Part shown: in pieces, positions 28,619-36,845 of the stretch
How the letters are laid out: every line of letters starts with the position of its first letter
Position numbering within the stretch: position 1 is the first letter of the stretch
Assembly (NCBI GenBank): GCA_949284445.1
Contig: CASDVP010000002.1
Span: 90,542 to 154,541 of the forward strand
Source of the DNA: an uncultured Bacillota bacterium
GTDB lineage: Bacteria; Bacillota_I; Bacilli_A; RFN20; CAG-288
DNA length: 64,000 bases
Direction of reading: 5' to 3'
Translations under genes and position numbers: made by a program
Notes under the pieces: generated by a model
The model's database searches: none
What the model was told of the DNA's origin: nothing
What the model saw: the letters and a program-made list of their open reading frames with translations, nothing else

Positions 28619-30742
28619 ATGAAAAAGAAAAAATCTATTGTCTCATTGAGTTTATTATCTCTCTGTTTATTAGCTAGTTGCTCTGAAACTTCTAGCAGCG
28701 GCCCATCCACTGGTACTGGTACAGGAAATTCTTCTAGCACTGGTGGACAGGTGATCGAGCCTGCAGATGTCACCAACTTACAAAGAGCTGGTGATATGAG
28801 CTTGAGAGTTGATTTAGGTGAAGATAATCCGATTGTCAGTTATAATTCACCTCTAACCTATTCTTATCAAGCTAGCGATGAAAATATAGATACTGCTGCT
28901 GAGATCAAGCTTTTACCGAATGAGATGACTAAGGATGATGAAGCTGATATCGAAGCGATCAAAGACAACTATAATGCATTAGGCCTCATCATGAGTTTAG
29001 TCGGCGAATATGCTGAACAGAGTTCTGTTAATTTGGCTAGCGCATATTACAACGACATGGCTTCTAAATTAACAGCTGAAAACTTAAGAACCGAAGAACT
29101 GACTCTTGATTTTATAGGAGATAAAGTTGCTTTTGTTAACACTAGCACTTTAAATGATATCACTTCATTAAGAAGCTATGCAGAAACCACCCTGCCACAA
29201 GCTGATATGTCTATGTTGACAACGTTGATCACTTTGATCAGCTCTATCAGCGAACAGGCTTCTAATGATTTGATCGCTCTTTTAAAAACTATCGACATTT
29301 TATTACCTGATGAATCCACTTTAAGACCGATTCTTTCGATTATCGGAGATGCTGTTGATCTGATCGGTAATGGAATATCTATCAACCTTGAAGGTGATCC
29401 TGAAAATGATGATATTTATTATGTCAGCGTTTATTTGAATGAAGATGGTGTTCCGTTAGCTAATGAGTTATTAGGTAAACTTTTAGGCGAATCTGCTAGT
29501 TCACTTTCTTTGAATGATTTTACACTCGATTTAACATTACAAAATAGTGACACCAGAAATGGGCTTTTGACCGATTTGACTTTGAATCTTGATTTAGCTT
29601 TTAACACGCTTAGCTTGCCTGTTCAAGTAGATTTCAACTTAGGTACTGATGAAAAAGAGATTTCTAAAACCTACTTCTCCGATGCTAAATTTGCTCTTGA
29701 CGACTATGCTACCATCAATACGGCTGTAGATTCATTCTATTCACCTATTAAAAATTATGTTCAGCTACCTGAAAATAGTTTAATAACACTTATAAAAATG
29801 TTTGGTCCGTTGATGGGACTGGATTTCGAATTCGGATTCATGACTACTGATGTGTCACTGACATCAGAAGTCGGTGAAACACTTAAAACAGCCTCAGAAC
29901 AAATCGATAACTTAGACAATGATGTAAAATTTATTATAGGTGACTATATCACTAAAGATAATATTATGACCGAATACAATAAAGGTCTTGATATAGTTAA
30001 AAAGGCTGTGTCTGATTATGCCTCTGCCTCTAGTCCTTCTATCTCTTCTAGCAATGTCAAAATCTACTTCTCTTCTTTGGTTGAATATGCTGATTGGGAT
30101 ATCGCATTGAGTGAAAATAACGGTGCTGACTTACTCTCATCATTAGGTGAATATTTAGATGGAGTACTGACTTCAGCTGATACTTCATTAACAGATTTAC
30201 AAAATGCTTTGTCAGCAGAAACTATTGCTGAAAAAGACATTATATCTAAATACGGCGCTTTTAATGAAGCTGATAAAGATGTCACAAACAATGTTCAATA
30301 TTTCTATGGTGATAAATCAACTGAATTAGAAACATATAACGAGAATAAATCAACTGTTCTAGAAGCAGTTACTCAATATCAAAGCAGTAGTATTAACACA
30401 AAAGTCAGTTCTTTGACTGATTATGCAAGTTTACAGAATTTATATTCTTCTGAGTTTTATACCACCTTTTTCTCTGATGGCTCTTCAAATTTATTGAGCG
30501 CTGATTCAGCATCTAAAGTCACCTCTATTTTAGAAGCTGAAGCCACTTCATTAAAAACTGATTTGTTATCAGCGTTTAAAGCTAGCGCCGATAAAGAAAG
30601 TTTTTCCTCCGCATTAAACACTTTTAAAGGTGATATCAGCGCCTTAAAAAACATCGAACAATCTTTTTTATCCACGGATGAGATTTATTCTGATTTGAAT
30701 GCTTTTTGCACATTATTAAATGATGCCTTACCAGCTGCTTAG
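28619..30742 (+). CDS. Large helical lipoprotein, function unknown
   Basis: A 707-residue lipoprotein. The ATG at 28619 has GAGGTG six bases upstream and gives MKKKKSIVSLSLLSLCLLASC (lipobox LASC); a GTG three codons earlier lies in the ribosome binding site. A Ser/Gly/Thr linker follows. The mature protein is predicted mostly helical, rich in Ser, Leu, Asp and Thr, with many heptad-like stretches such as DNLDNDVKFIIGDYI. I recognise no domain. It is alone in its transcription unit. The neighbouring lipoproteins suggest a locus for variable surface proteins. Confidence 0.75.
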   Translation: MKKKKSIVSLSLLSLCLLASCSETSSSGPSTGTGTGNSSSTGGQVIEPADVTNLQRAGDMSLRVDLGEDNPIVSYNSPLTYSYQASDENIDTAAEIKLLPNEMTKDDEADIEAIKDNYNALGLIMSLVGEYAEQSSVNLASAYYNDMASKLTAENLRTEELTLDFIGDKVAFVNTSTLNDITSLRSYAETTLPQADMSMLTTLITLISSISEQASNDLIALLKTIDILLPDESTLRPILSIIGDAVDLIGNGISINLEGDPENDDIYYVSVYLNEDGVPLANELLGKLLGESASSLSLNDFTLDLTLQNSDTRNGLLTDLTLNLDLAFNTLSLPVQVDFNLGTDEKEISKTYFSDAKFALDDYATINTAVDSFYSPIKNYVQLPENSLITLIKMFGPLMGLDFEFGFMTTDVSLTSEVGETLKTASEQIDNLDNDVKFIIGDYITKDNIMTEYNKGLDIVKKAVSDYASASSPSISSSNVKIYFSSLVEYADWDIALSENNGADLLSSLGEYLDGVLTSADTSLTDLQNALSAETIAEKDIISKYGAFNEADKDVTNNVQYFYGDKSTELETYNENKSTVLEAVTQYQSSSINTKVSSLTDYASLQNLYSSEFYTTFFSDGSSNLLSADSASKVTSILEAEATSLKTDLLSAFKASADKESFSSALNTFKGDISALKNIEQSFLSTDEIYSDLNAFCTLLNDALPAA

Positions 30743-30818
30743 TAAATCCTGGCTGCAAAATTTATCTTCTATCAAATAGAATAGTGTATAATTTTCTGGT
30801 TGCTTTTAGCGGTGATAT

Positions 30819-31187
30819 ATGGAACAAAATAAAACTATTGAAAACAGAATCGATGAGAGTTTAGAAAAGATCAGACCTTTTCTTCAAAGAGAAGGCGGTG
30901 ATATCAGATTAGATCATTTTGACAAGGATACAGGTGTTTGCTATGTCGATATGATCGGTGCTTGTGCGGGCTGTGTTTTAGCAGCCAGCGATGTTTCTGA
31001 TTCTATCGAAGTCATGTTGATGGATGAGATACCTGAGATCAAAAAAGTCGAGTTGATCGCTCCGACAGTTGAGCAGAGCTTTGATGATCTGATCAAAAGG
31101 TTACAAGAAGAACAACAAGCTTCTCTTGAACTCGATGAAATCAATAAACATCGTCAAACTGAAGTGAAAGATGAATCCTCTAAGTGA
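30819..31187 (+). CDS. NifU C-terminal-domain (Nfu-type) Fe-S protein, first copy
   Basis: A 122-residue protein whose first 85 residues form the NifU/Nfu C-terminal domain: IRPFLQREGGDIRLDHF, then GACAGCVLA with the CxxC that holds or transfers an Fe-S cluster. A 35-residue charged helical tail follows. Nfu proteins deliver clusters to target enzymes. GGTGATAT is a weak ribosome binding site. The gene overlaps the second Nfu gene by 17 bases. The Rnf-like operon 2 kb downstream encodes a possible Fe-S client (RnfC), which is inference. Confidence 0.88.
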   Translation: MEQNKTIENRIDESLEKIRPFLQREGGDIRLDHFDKDTGVCYVDMIGACAGCVLAASDVSDSIEVMLMDEIPEIKKVELIAPTVEQSFDDLIKRLQEEQQASLELDEINKHRQTEVKDESSK

Positions 31188-31434
31188 ATTAAAAATCCTG
31201 CAAAAAGCTGAGATAGCGATATCAGCTATACGACCTTTTATCGAACGTGATGGCTCGACTATTTCAGTGAAAGATTTTAAAGATGGCGTTTTATATGTCG
31301 TTGTGACTGGTGCCTGTGTAGGATGTGCTTTAGCTAATGATGAATTTCCTGAAATCATCGAAGCTTTAGAAAGCGAAATTCCAGAAATAAAAAAAGTCGA
31401 ACTACTAAAAGAGAACGGAATGCCATTATTTTGA
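31171..31434 (+). CDS. NifU C-terminal-domain (Nfu-type) Fe-S protein, second copy
   Basis: An 87-residue Nfu domain in a different frame from its upstream neighbour, overlapping it by 17 bases. It has the same plan, IRPFIERDGSTISVKDF and GACVGCALA with CxxC, but lacks the charged tail. The two proteins are clearly related, yet too diverged to be a recent duplication. They may form a heterodimer holding a shared 4Fe-4S cluster, since Nfu domains dimerise through CxxC; that is inference. Confidence 0.87.
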   Translation: MNPLSELKILQKAEIAISAIRPFIERDGSTISVKDFKDGVLYVVVTGACVGCALANDEFPEIIEALESEIPEIKKVELLKENGMPLF

Positions 31435-31475
31435 ATAAAAAACTAATATTAGTAATACTTATTAAATATAATCTG

Positions 31476-31484
31476 TGCTAAAAT
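31476..31484 (+). promoter_or_regulatory. Extended -10 promoter of pduL
   Basis: TG-C-TAAAAT, the same extended -10 form as before pnp, 21 bases upstream of the start codon, with GAGG in the leader. Confidence 0.6.
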
Positions 31485-31505
31485 TTTTAAGCGAGGTAAA
31501 TAACA

Positions 31506-32147
31506 ATGGCTGAAAATAAATTTATTGTCGAAACTTCTGCTCATCACATCCATGTCTGTAAAGAAACTTTAGAAAAATTATTCGGTGAAGGTTTTGAACT
31601 TGAAGTGAAGAAGATGCTTTCACAACCCGGCATGTTCGCGTCTAATCAAAGACTCGATGTCGTCTATCATGCTACTGTTAAGAATAGAGTCACTGGTGAA
31701 TTAGAACATAAAGACTTCACTTTAAAGAATCTTTCTATCTTAGGTCCTTGCCGTAAGGCTGATCAGGTTGAGATCTCTATGACTGAAGCTAGATCTCTTA
31801 AAGCTGATGTTCCGATCCGTGAATCTGGTGATACAAAAGGTTCTTGTCCTTGCACATTAGTCAATCCTAAGAATGGTAAATCCGTCGATATTCCTGAGGG
31901 TATGATCATCGCTAAGAGACATATTCATATGACTCCGAAAGATGCCGAGAACTTCCATGTTCAAAATGGTCAAATCGTCTCTGTTAAGATCGTTTCTTCT
32001 AATGGAAGAAGTGCTGTTTTAGGTGATGTCGTCATCCGTGTTTCTGATTCTTATGCTTTAGCTATGCATATTGATACCGATGAATCAAATGCTGTTGGCG
32101 GCGCTAGTACTAGTGTCTTTGGCGAAATCGTCCCTGAGGATTTTTAA
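31506..32147 (+). CDS. pduL: PduL-type phosphate acyltransferase
   Basis: A 213-residue phosphotransacylase of the PduL family, which interconverts acyl-CoA and acyl phosphate. The two metal-binding His clusters are visible: SAHHIHV (near residue 11) and AKRHIHMTPKDAE (near residue 138), with the PCRKADQVEIS segment between. There is no N-terminal encapsulation peptide, and no microcompartment shell genes are nearby, so it is probably a cytosolic phosphotransacetylase used in acetate formation with an acetate kinase encoded elsewhere. It shares one base with the next gene. Confidence 0.92.
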   Translation: MAENKFIVETSAHHIHVCKETLEKLFGEGFELEVKKMLSQPGMFASNQRLDVVYHATVKNRVTGELEHKDFTLKNLSILGPCRKADQVEISMTEARSLKADVPIRESGDTKGSCPCTLVNPKNGKSVDIPEGMIIAKRHIHMTPKDAENFHVQNGQIVSVKIVSSNGRSAVLGDVVIRVSDSYALAMHIDTDESNAVGGASTSVFGEIVPEDF

Positions 32148-33103
32148 TGCCAAATTTGTTGGCTCATACTCTTCTTGTAAAAAGATTTTACATCAAGGAA
32201 GATGAGGAGAATTTAGATACTGTATCTAATTCTTTTATAAAAGGAAATTATGAATTTTTAGCCCTTGGAACTCAAGGACCCGACCCGCTCTTTTATGTCG
32301 GCGTCATACCATTTCACGCCCCTCATTTATTGACTGCTAAAAAGCGTTTAGGAAATAAGATTCATAAAACCGATGGAAAAAAGTTTTTTAAATTATTAGT
32401 CGATCGTTGCTATATCATCGAAGACGATATCGAAAGAGCTAAATTTCAATCGTTTGTCCTTGGTCAGTTTGCTCATTATCTTTTAGATCGTGAAGCTCAC
32501 CCATATGTTCTTTATCAATCAGGATTTGATGAGAATGGCAAAATCAAAGGTAAATATCATTATGAGCACGCTCATTTTGAGGCTCAGATCGATGTGTTAT
32601 TAGCTAAGAAATTTAAGATGACTTATTTTCTTAGCAATCCTAGTGACGTTCTTTCTCTCAATGCTGAATATCTCAATCTAATAGATAAAAATTTTGTTCC
32701 AGTTATCAAAAAGTTTTTCAATGATTCTAAGATCCCTAACAAACTTTATACATGCGCTATAAAAAACATGCATGCTGCTATCTCTTTCATGAACCATCAC
32801 GGAAAAATCAAGTCAAAAATAGTTGGCAAAAATAACTTGGGTGCTCTATATCTCTCGCCTGACACAGCTGATCCTAAGGTGCTGAACTCTGAAAATGAGA
32901 CATGGTTAGATTCGATAACAGGAGCTATGCGAAAAGAATCGTTTTTAGAGCTTCATACCAAGGCGTTCCAACTTCTTTGTCAATGCTATCACGATTTGTT
33001 AAAGAACGGCTTCAATTATGAGGTATTTTCAAAATATCTAAACGGTTTAGATTATTATGGCTCACCTTCTGGTGCTAAATGGCAGTATAAAAAGAAGAAT
33101 TGA
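32147..33103 (+). CDS. Zinc-dependent phospholipase C-like protein
   Basis: A 318-residue protein of the zinc-dependent PLC/S1-P1 nuclease-like fold. Candidate metal ligands are in LLAHTLLVKR near the N-terminus, GTQGPDPLF, and FVLGQFAHYLLDREAHPYV with the later YHYEHAHFEAQID. There is no signal peptide, unlike secreted PLCs, so this belongs to the intracellular or unassigned members common in Firmicutes. Its ATG shares one base with the pduL stop, so the two are coupled. The substrate is unknown. Confidence 0.8.
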   Translation: MPNLLAHTLLVKRFYIKEDEENLDTVSNSFIKGNYEFLALGTQGPDPLFYVGVIPFHAPHLLTAKKRLGNKIHKTDGKKFFKLLVDRCYIIEDDIERAKFQSFVLGQFAHYLLDREAHPYVLYQSGFDENGKIKGKYHYEHAHFEAQIDVLLAKKFKMTYFLSNPSDVLSLNAEYLNLIDKNFVPVIKKFFNDSKIPNKLYTCAIKNMHAAISFMNHHGKIKSKIVGKNNLGALYLSPDTADPKVLNSENETWLDSITGAMRKESFLELHTKAFQLLCQCYHDLLKNGFNYEVFSKYLNGLDYYGSPSGAKWQYKKKN

Positions 33104-33122
33104 AAAATAAATATTAACTATT

Positions 33123-33177
33123 AAAACTTGTTCAGTTGAAATCTAAAAAGATAAAATTGAACAAGTTTTTATTTTTG
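33123..33177 (+). terminator. Terminator of the pduL pair
   Basis: Fifteen-base arms (AAAACTTGTTCAGTT and AATTGAACAAGTTTT, one G-U) followed by a T-rich tail. Confidence 0.75.
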
Positions 33178-33229
33178 TTATATTAAATTTATTTATAATT
33201 ATATATAATTATTTGAGAGGAAATTAGCG

Positions 33230-34522
33230 ATGGGTTTTCATTTATTTAAATCTTCAGAAAAGCTGACCATTCCTGACAATAAAGAGGAGTTGCTGAAAAA
33301 GCCATACACAAAATTCGATCCGGAATTTGTTTATGTGCCTCTCAGCAGAAATGGTAAGCCTTTAAGAGAGATTCGTGGTGTTGGTGATTATGTTGCTAGG
33401 GGAACATTATTAGCATTAGATGATGATAATTTCCCGATCTACTCTTCAGTCTCTGGTTATATTAAAGACAAAAAAGAGATGGATTTTGCTAATGGTCATA
33501 TGATGGCTTTAGTCATTCAAAATGATCATAAGCATACCTTTGAACTTCGCAAACCATTAGGGAAAGTTGCTGATGTTAGCAAAGAAGAAATCTATAAAAC
33601 GATCAAATATTCAGGCTGCATCGGCTTTGGTGGTGCTGGCTTTCCAACTTATAAGAAATATCAAAAACCTGCCCAATATCTTTTCATCAATGCTGTGGAG
33701 TGCGAACCTTACTTAGCATGTGATTATTTGATGGGGATCTCTCATATCAACTTAGTATTTGCGGCTATCCCTTATCTTTTAAAATTAACAGGTGCTAAAA
33801 AAGTTTATTTTGTCGCTAAAGAACGTCATGAATTATTGATCGAAGAAGCTATCAATGAGAGCAAAAAACATCCTTCTTATCATGTTGAAGTGGTCAAAGT
33901 TCCTGATGTTTATCCGATGGGTTATGAAAGAAGTATCATCTCGTATGTCTTGCATAAAAAATACGATAAATTACCGATTGAAGTCGGTGCGATCGTCAAT
34001 AATATCTACACTTATATGATGCTCGGTGAACGCTTCATTTATGGAACAGTTCCTGTCAGCAGATGTATAACTGTTGCTGGATTAGTCAAAAAGCCGCAAT
34101 CAGTTTTGACACCAGCCTGGACCTTAGCTTCAGACCTCATCAAATTCTGCGGTGGTCGTTCCACAAAAAGACCGACTATGGTCGTCGATGGTGGTCCGAT
34201 GGCTGGTAAGGCTCATCGCAATGACTTTGTCACTTGCTTAGAGACAAATGGTGTTCTAGTCTTCAGAGACAAATATGTACGCCCTGAACCCTGCTGGCAT
34301 TGCGGTGATTGCTGCTCTAATTGCCCGATGGATTTACAGCCTGTTCAAATTCAGATGGCGTTGAAGAGCAAAGATATCGATCGCCTCATCACTTTAGAGG
34401 CTGATAAGTGTATCAATTGTGGATTATGCTCTTATGTGTGCCCTGCCCATATCGATGTTTCAAATAATGTTCAGATTGCTAAAGCCTTGGTTATCAAGGC
34501 AAAGAGAGGAGAGAAAAAATGA
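33230..34522 (+). CDS. rnfC: Rnf-like electron transport subunit C
   Basis: A 430-residue RnfC homologue, the NADH-side subunit of Rnf. It shows the FMN/NADH-binding GFGGAGFPT motif (132-140), a preceding biotinyl-lipoyl-like domain (LSRNGKPLREIRGVGDYV) and two ferredoxin motifs CxxCxxCxxxCP, with Cys 355/358/361/365 and Cys 394/397/400/404. Both 4Fe-4S sites are complete. It heads a tightly overlapping operon (C-D-G-E-A). GAGAGG precedes the ATG and a TA-rich promoter region lies upstream. No rnfB is present, so its electron partner is uncertain. Confidence 0.93.
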   Translation: MGFHLFKSSEKLTIPDNKEELLKKPYTKFDPEFVYVPLSRNGKPLREIRGVGDYVARGTLLALDDDNFPIYSSVSGYIKDKKEMDFANGHMMALVIQNDHKHTFELRKPLGKVADVSKEEIYKTIKYSGCIGFGGAGFPTYKKYQKPAQYLFINAVECEPYLACDYLMGISHINLVFAAIPYLLKLTGAKKVYFVAKERHELLIEEAINESKKHPSYHVEVVKVPDVYPMGYERSIISYVLHKKYDKLPIEVGAIVNNIYTYMMLGERFIYGTVPVSRCITVAGLVKKPQSVLTPAWTLASDLIKFCGGRSTKRPTMVVDGGPMAGKAHRNDFVTCLETNGVLVFRDKYVRPEPCWHCGDCCSNCPMDLQPVQIQMALKSKDIDRLITLEADKCINCGLCSYVCPAHIDVSNNVQIAKALVIKAKRGEKK

Positions 34523-35664
34523 TGATGCAAATAGCTAAAGCTCCTCACATGCGTAAAAAAAGAACGACTTTTTCCATGATGATGGAACTGTTCGTCTGTC
34601 TGTTGATACTGTATGCTGTTTCTTTGACTTTTTATTTCTTAAAAGGTGGTCCTCATTTCTCTAATGTTCAATACGGACTTTATGCTTTACAGAATTTAGG
34701 TATCGGTTTATTATTTGCTGTTTTACCTGATTTACTGTGGTATCTTTCGATTTTTGTTCAGATGAGACCTGATTATTTCGAAGTCAAAATCAAAGAATAT
34801 TTCTATAAAGTCATTCATTCATATTCCTATATAACCGGTCTGATTTTAGTCTTGCTTTTACCTATCGGTTTAGAATGGTATGAGATAGCTATTTCTGCCT
34901 TCTTCGCTACCTTTGTAGCCAAGTTAGTCTTTGGTGGTTTTGGTTCTAACATCTTTAATCCAGCGATCGTTGGAAGGGTCTTCGCTCAGATCGCTTTCCC
35001 TGCCCATATGACCACTTATCTCGGTGATTTCGGTCCATCTCTATCAAATGATGTCTCCTATAACATCACTGTTGGTGCTACTATTCCTAGACAAGTAGCT
35101 TCTCATGGCTTCTCCAGTCTTTTCGATATTCCGCTTTGGAAAATGTTCATCGGTGATTACTATGGTGCATTAGGTGAAACTTTTGCCTATATCATCATCA
35201 TTCTCGCTATTTATTTGGCTATCAGAAAGATCATCGATTTGCGTTTGACAATCACTTATTTAGTTGCTATCTATCTTTCTTCTCTATTGATGTTTGTCGG
35301 ATTCGGAGCTGGTTTGACCGCTTTTGAAGGTGCTTTCCGTTATGTTTTGATGGGCGGTGTTCTCTTCGGAGCTGTCTTCTGCTTGACAGATCCGGTCACT
35401 TCACCTACTTCTAAATTTGGAAAAGTTCTTTTCGCTCTAATCGCTGCTTTCTTCACAATGGTCATCAGACTTTATACTCCTGCACCTGAAGGTGTCGCTT
35501 ATTCGATTTTGATCGCTAATATTTTCACACCTCTCATCGATAAATGCATCAAAGGAAAGACTGATAAAGTGTTGGTGCCTTACTTAGTCAGTTTCGTCTT
35601 CCTCTTAGCTGTTTTATCTGTCGGCTTAGCCTATGGTTATACCAATACGGGGGTGAGCTTATGA
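34519..35664 (+). CDS. rnfD: Rnf-like membrane subunit D
   Basis: A 381-residue membrane protein homologous to RnfD/NqrB, with about ten hydrophobic helices. The conserved FGSNIFNPA segment is at 141-149. The region where RnfD/NqrB carry the covalent FMN threonine in an SGAT motif reads ITVGATIP (183-190), so Thr 188 is kept but Ser is replaced by Val. LTDPVTSPTSKFGK, near residue 300, is another family hallmark. It overlaps rnfC and rnfG by four bases each. Confidence 0.9.
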   Translation: MMMQIAKAPHMRKKRTTFSMMMELFVCLLILYAVSLTFYFLKGGPHFSNVQYGLYALQNLGIGLLFAVLPDLLWYLSIFVQMRPDYFEVKIKEYFYKVIHSYSYITGLILVLLLPIGLEWYEIAISAFFATFVAKLVFGGFGSNIFNPAIVGRVFAQIAFPAHMTTYLGDFGPSLSNDVSYNITVGATIPRQVASHGFSSLFDIPLWKMFIGDYYGALGETFAYIIIILAIYLAIRKIIDLRLTITYLVAIYLSSLLMFVGFGAGLTAFEGAFRYVLMGGVLFGAVFCLTDPVTSPTSKFGKVLFALIAAFFTMVIRLYTPAPEGVAYSILIANIFTPLIDKCIKGKTDKVLVPYLVSFVFLLAVLSVGLAYGYTNTGVSL

Positions 35665-36176
35665 AAGTAGGAAAAGCATTTTTGTTGATCTTTGCTGCTC
35701 TTATCGCAACTGGAGCATCTGTCGGTACTTATTATGGCGTTAAAGATATCATCGAAGATAATGTTGATAGTAAAACACCTCTAAGTCTTACTGCTATGTA
35801 TGGTAAAGATGTCAAAATCAATCGTTTTTCTGATTTTGATTCACCTCTTATCGATTACGGTGCTGCTATCAATAATGGCGAGGCTTACTTCTATGAAGTC
35901 CATTCTCCCAGCAACAGATATGGAAGCATTAAATTCGCTTTAGGAATCGAAGATGGTATCATCGCTAAATATCATTATATTGACGGTATAGATACAGAAG
36001 GTAAAGGCTCTGTAGGCGATAGTATGGCCATGAATAATGAGTTATTTTTAGATTATAGTTTAGATAATCCTTATACTAAACCTGATGAATTTGCCGGCAC
36101 TACTATCACTTATTCGGCGATGGAAGAAGCAGTAAAAGCTGCTCTTACTGATTGTCGGGAAAGGAGTAGAGCATGA
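35661..36176 (+). CDS. rnfG: Rnf-like subunit G, FMN-binding domain
   Basis: A 171-residue protein with one N-terminal membrane anchor (about residues 4-26) and an exported FMN-binding domain. The flavinylation motif, normally [S/T]GAT, reads AGTT (145-148), so the acceptor Thr 148 is retained but two motif positions differ. The domain is short for RnfG. ApbE, the enzyme that attaches FMN, is encoded at 51.1 kb. Gene order and four-base overlaps on both sides support the assignment. Confidence 0.85.
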   Translation: MKVGKAFLLIFAALIATGASVGTYYGVKDIIEDNVDSKTPLSLTAMYGKDVKINRFSDFDSPLIDYGAAINNGEAYFYEVHSPSNRYGSIKFALGIEDGIIAKYHYIDGIDTEGKGSVGDSMAMNNELFLDYSLDNPYTKPDEFAGTTITYSAMEEAVKAALTDCRERSRA

Positions 36177-36841
36177 AAAAATTAGGAAGAATTTTTGCTG
36201 ATGGATTCCATTTTAAAAATCCTGGGCTCGGTCTTTTTATCGGATTGACTCTGTCGGTATTAGCGACGACTTCTCTCTTCAATGCTGTCGTCATCGGTAT
36301 CATCACAGCGATCGCGCTGATCATCAGTGAGACTTTTGTTTCGATTTTCCGCAAGCATTTAGATTTCTTTGTGACCTCTTTGATCGTCGGATTATTAGCA
36401 GCGGCTACTAGCACTGTTGCTTCACTTCTCTTAGCAGCTTATTATCCTTCGATCGGTTTAGAAGGCTATTCTGAATTTTCTAATAACCTTTTGACAACTT
36501 TCATCCCATTCACTTCTTGCACTTTCATCTATCTTTGCAAGGCAAAACATGCCTTAAATATGAAGCCGGTTGAAGCGCTTGTCGATTCCGTTTCTTCTGG
36601 TTTAGGATTTATTGTTGCTCTCGCATTGATCGGTGTCATCAGAGAGATCATCTCTACCGGTGAGATCGTCTTTACTTTTTCTAACAATGTACAAGGTTTC
36701 ATCCATCTCTGGGATTTTAAATTACCGATATTCGGTCAACCTTTCGGCGGATTATTAGTGACCGCTCTTCTAGCTGGACTTCATCAATGCATCGATAATC
36801 GCCTGGCTGAAAATCGCTTCAAAGTCATAGTCAAGGAGTGA
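36173..36841 (+). CDS. rnfE: Rnf-like membrane subunit E, cluster cysteines missing
   Basis: A 222-residue RnfE/NqrD homologue with about six helices. Family landmarks are recognisable: NPGLGLFIGLTLSVLATTS (16-34) for the NP...LGLCP..A.TT segment, FIPF (110-113) and GLGFIVALALIGVIREI. The Cys of LGLCP is Thr 26, and the NC position after FIPL is Phe 118; Cys 116 and Cys 122 lie nearby but out of register. The intramembrane [2Fe-2S] cluster shared with RnfA in canonical complexes is therefore probably absent or rearranged. Confidence 0.87.
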   Translation: MKKLGRIFADGFHFKNPGLGLFIGLTLSVLATTSLFNAVVIGIITAIALIISETFVSIFRKHLDFFVTSLIVGLLAAATSTVASLLLAAYYPSIGLEGYSEFSNNLLTTFIPFTSCTFIYLCKAKHALNMKPVEALVDSVSSGLGFIVALALIGVIREIISTGEIVFTFSNNVQGFIHLWDFKLPIFGQPFGGLLVTALLAGLHQCIDNRLAENRFKVIVKE

Positions 36842-36845
36842 GATT

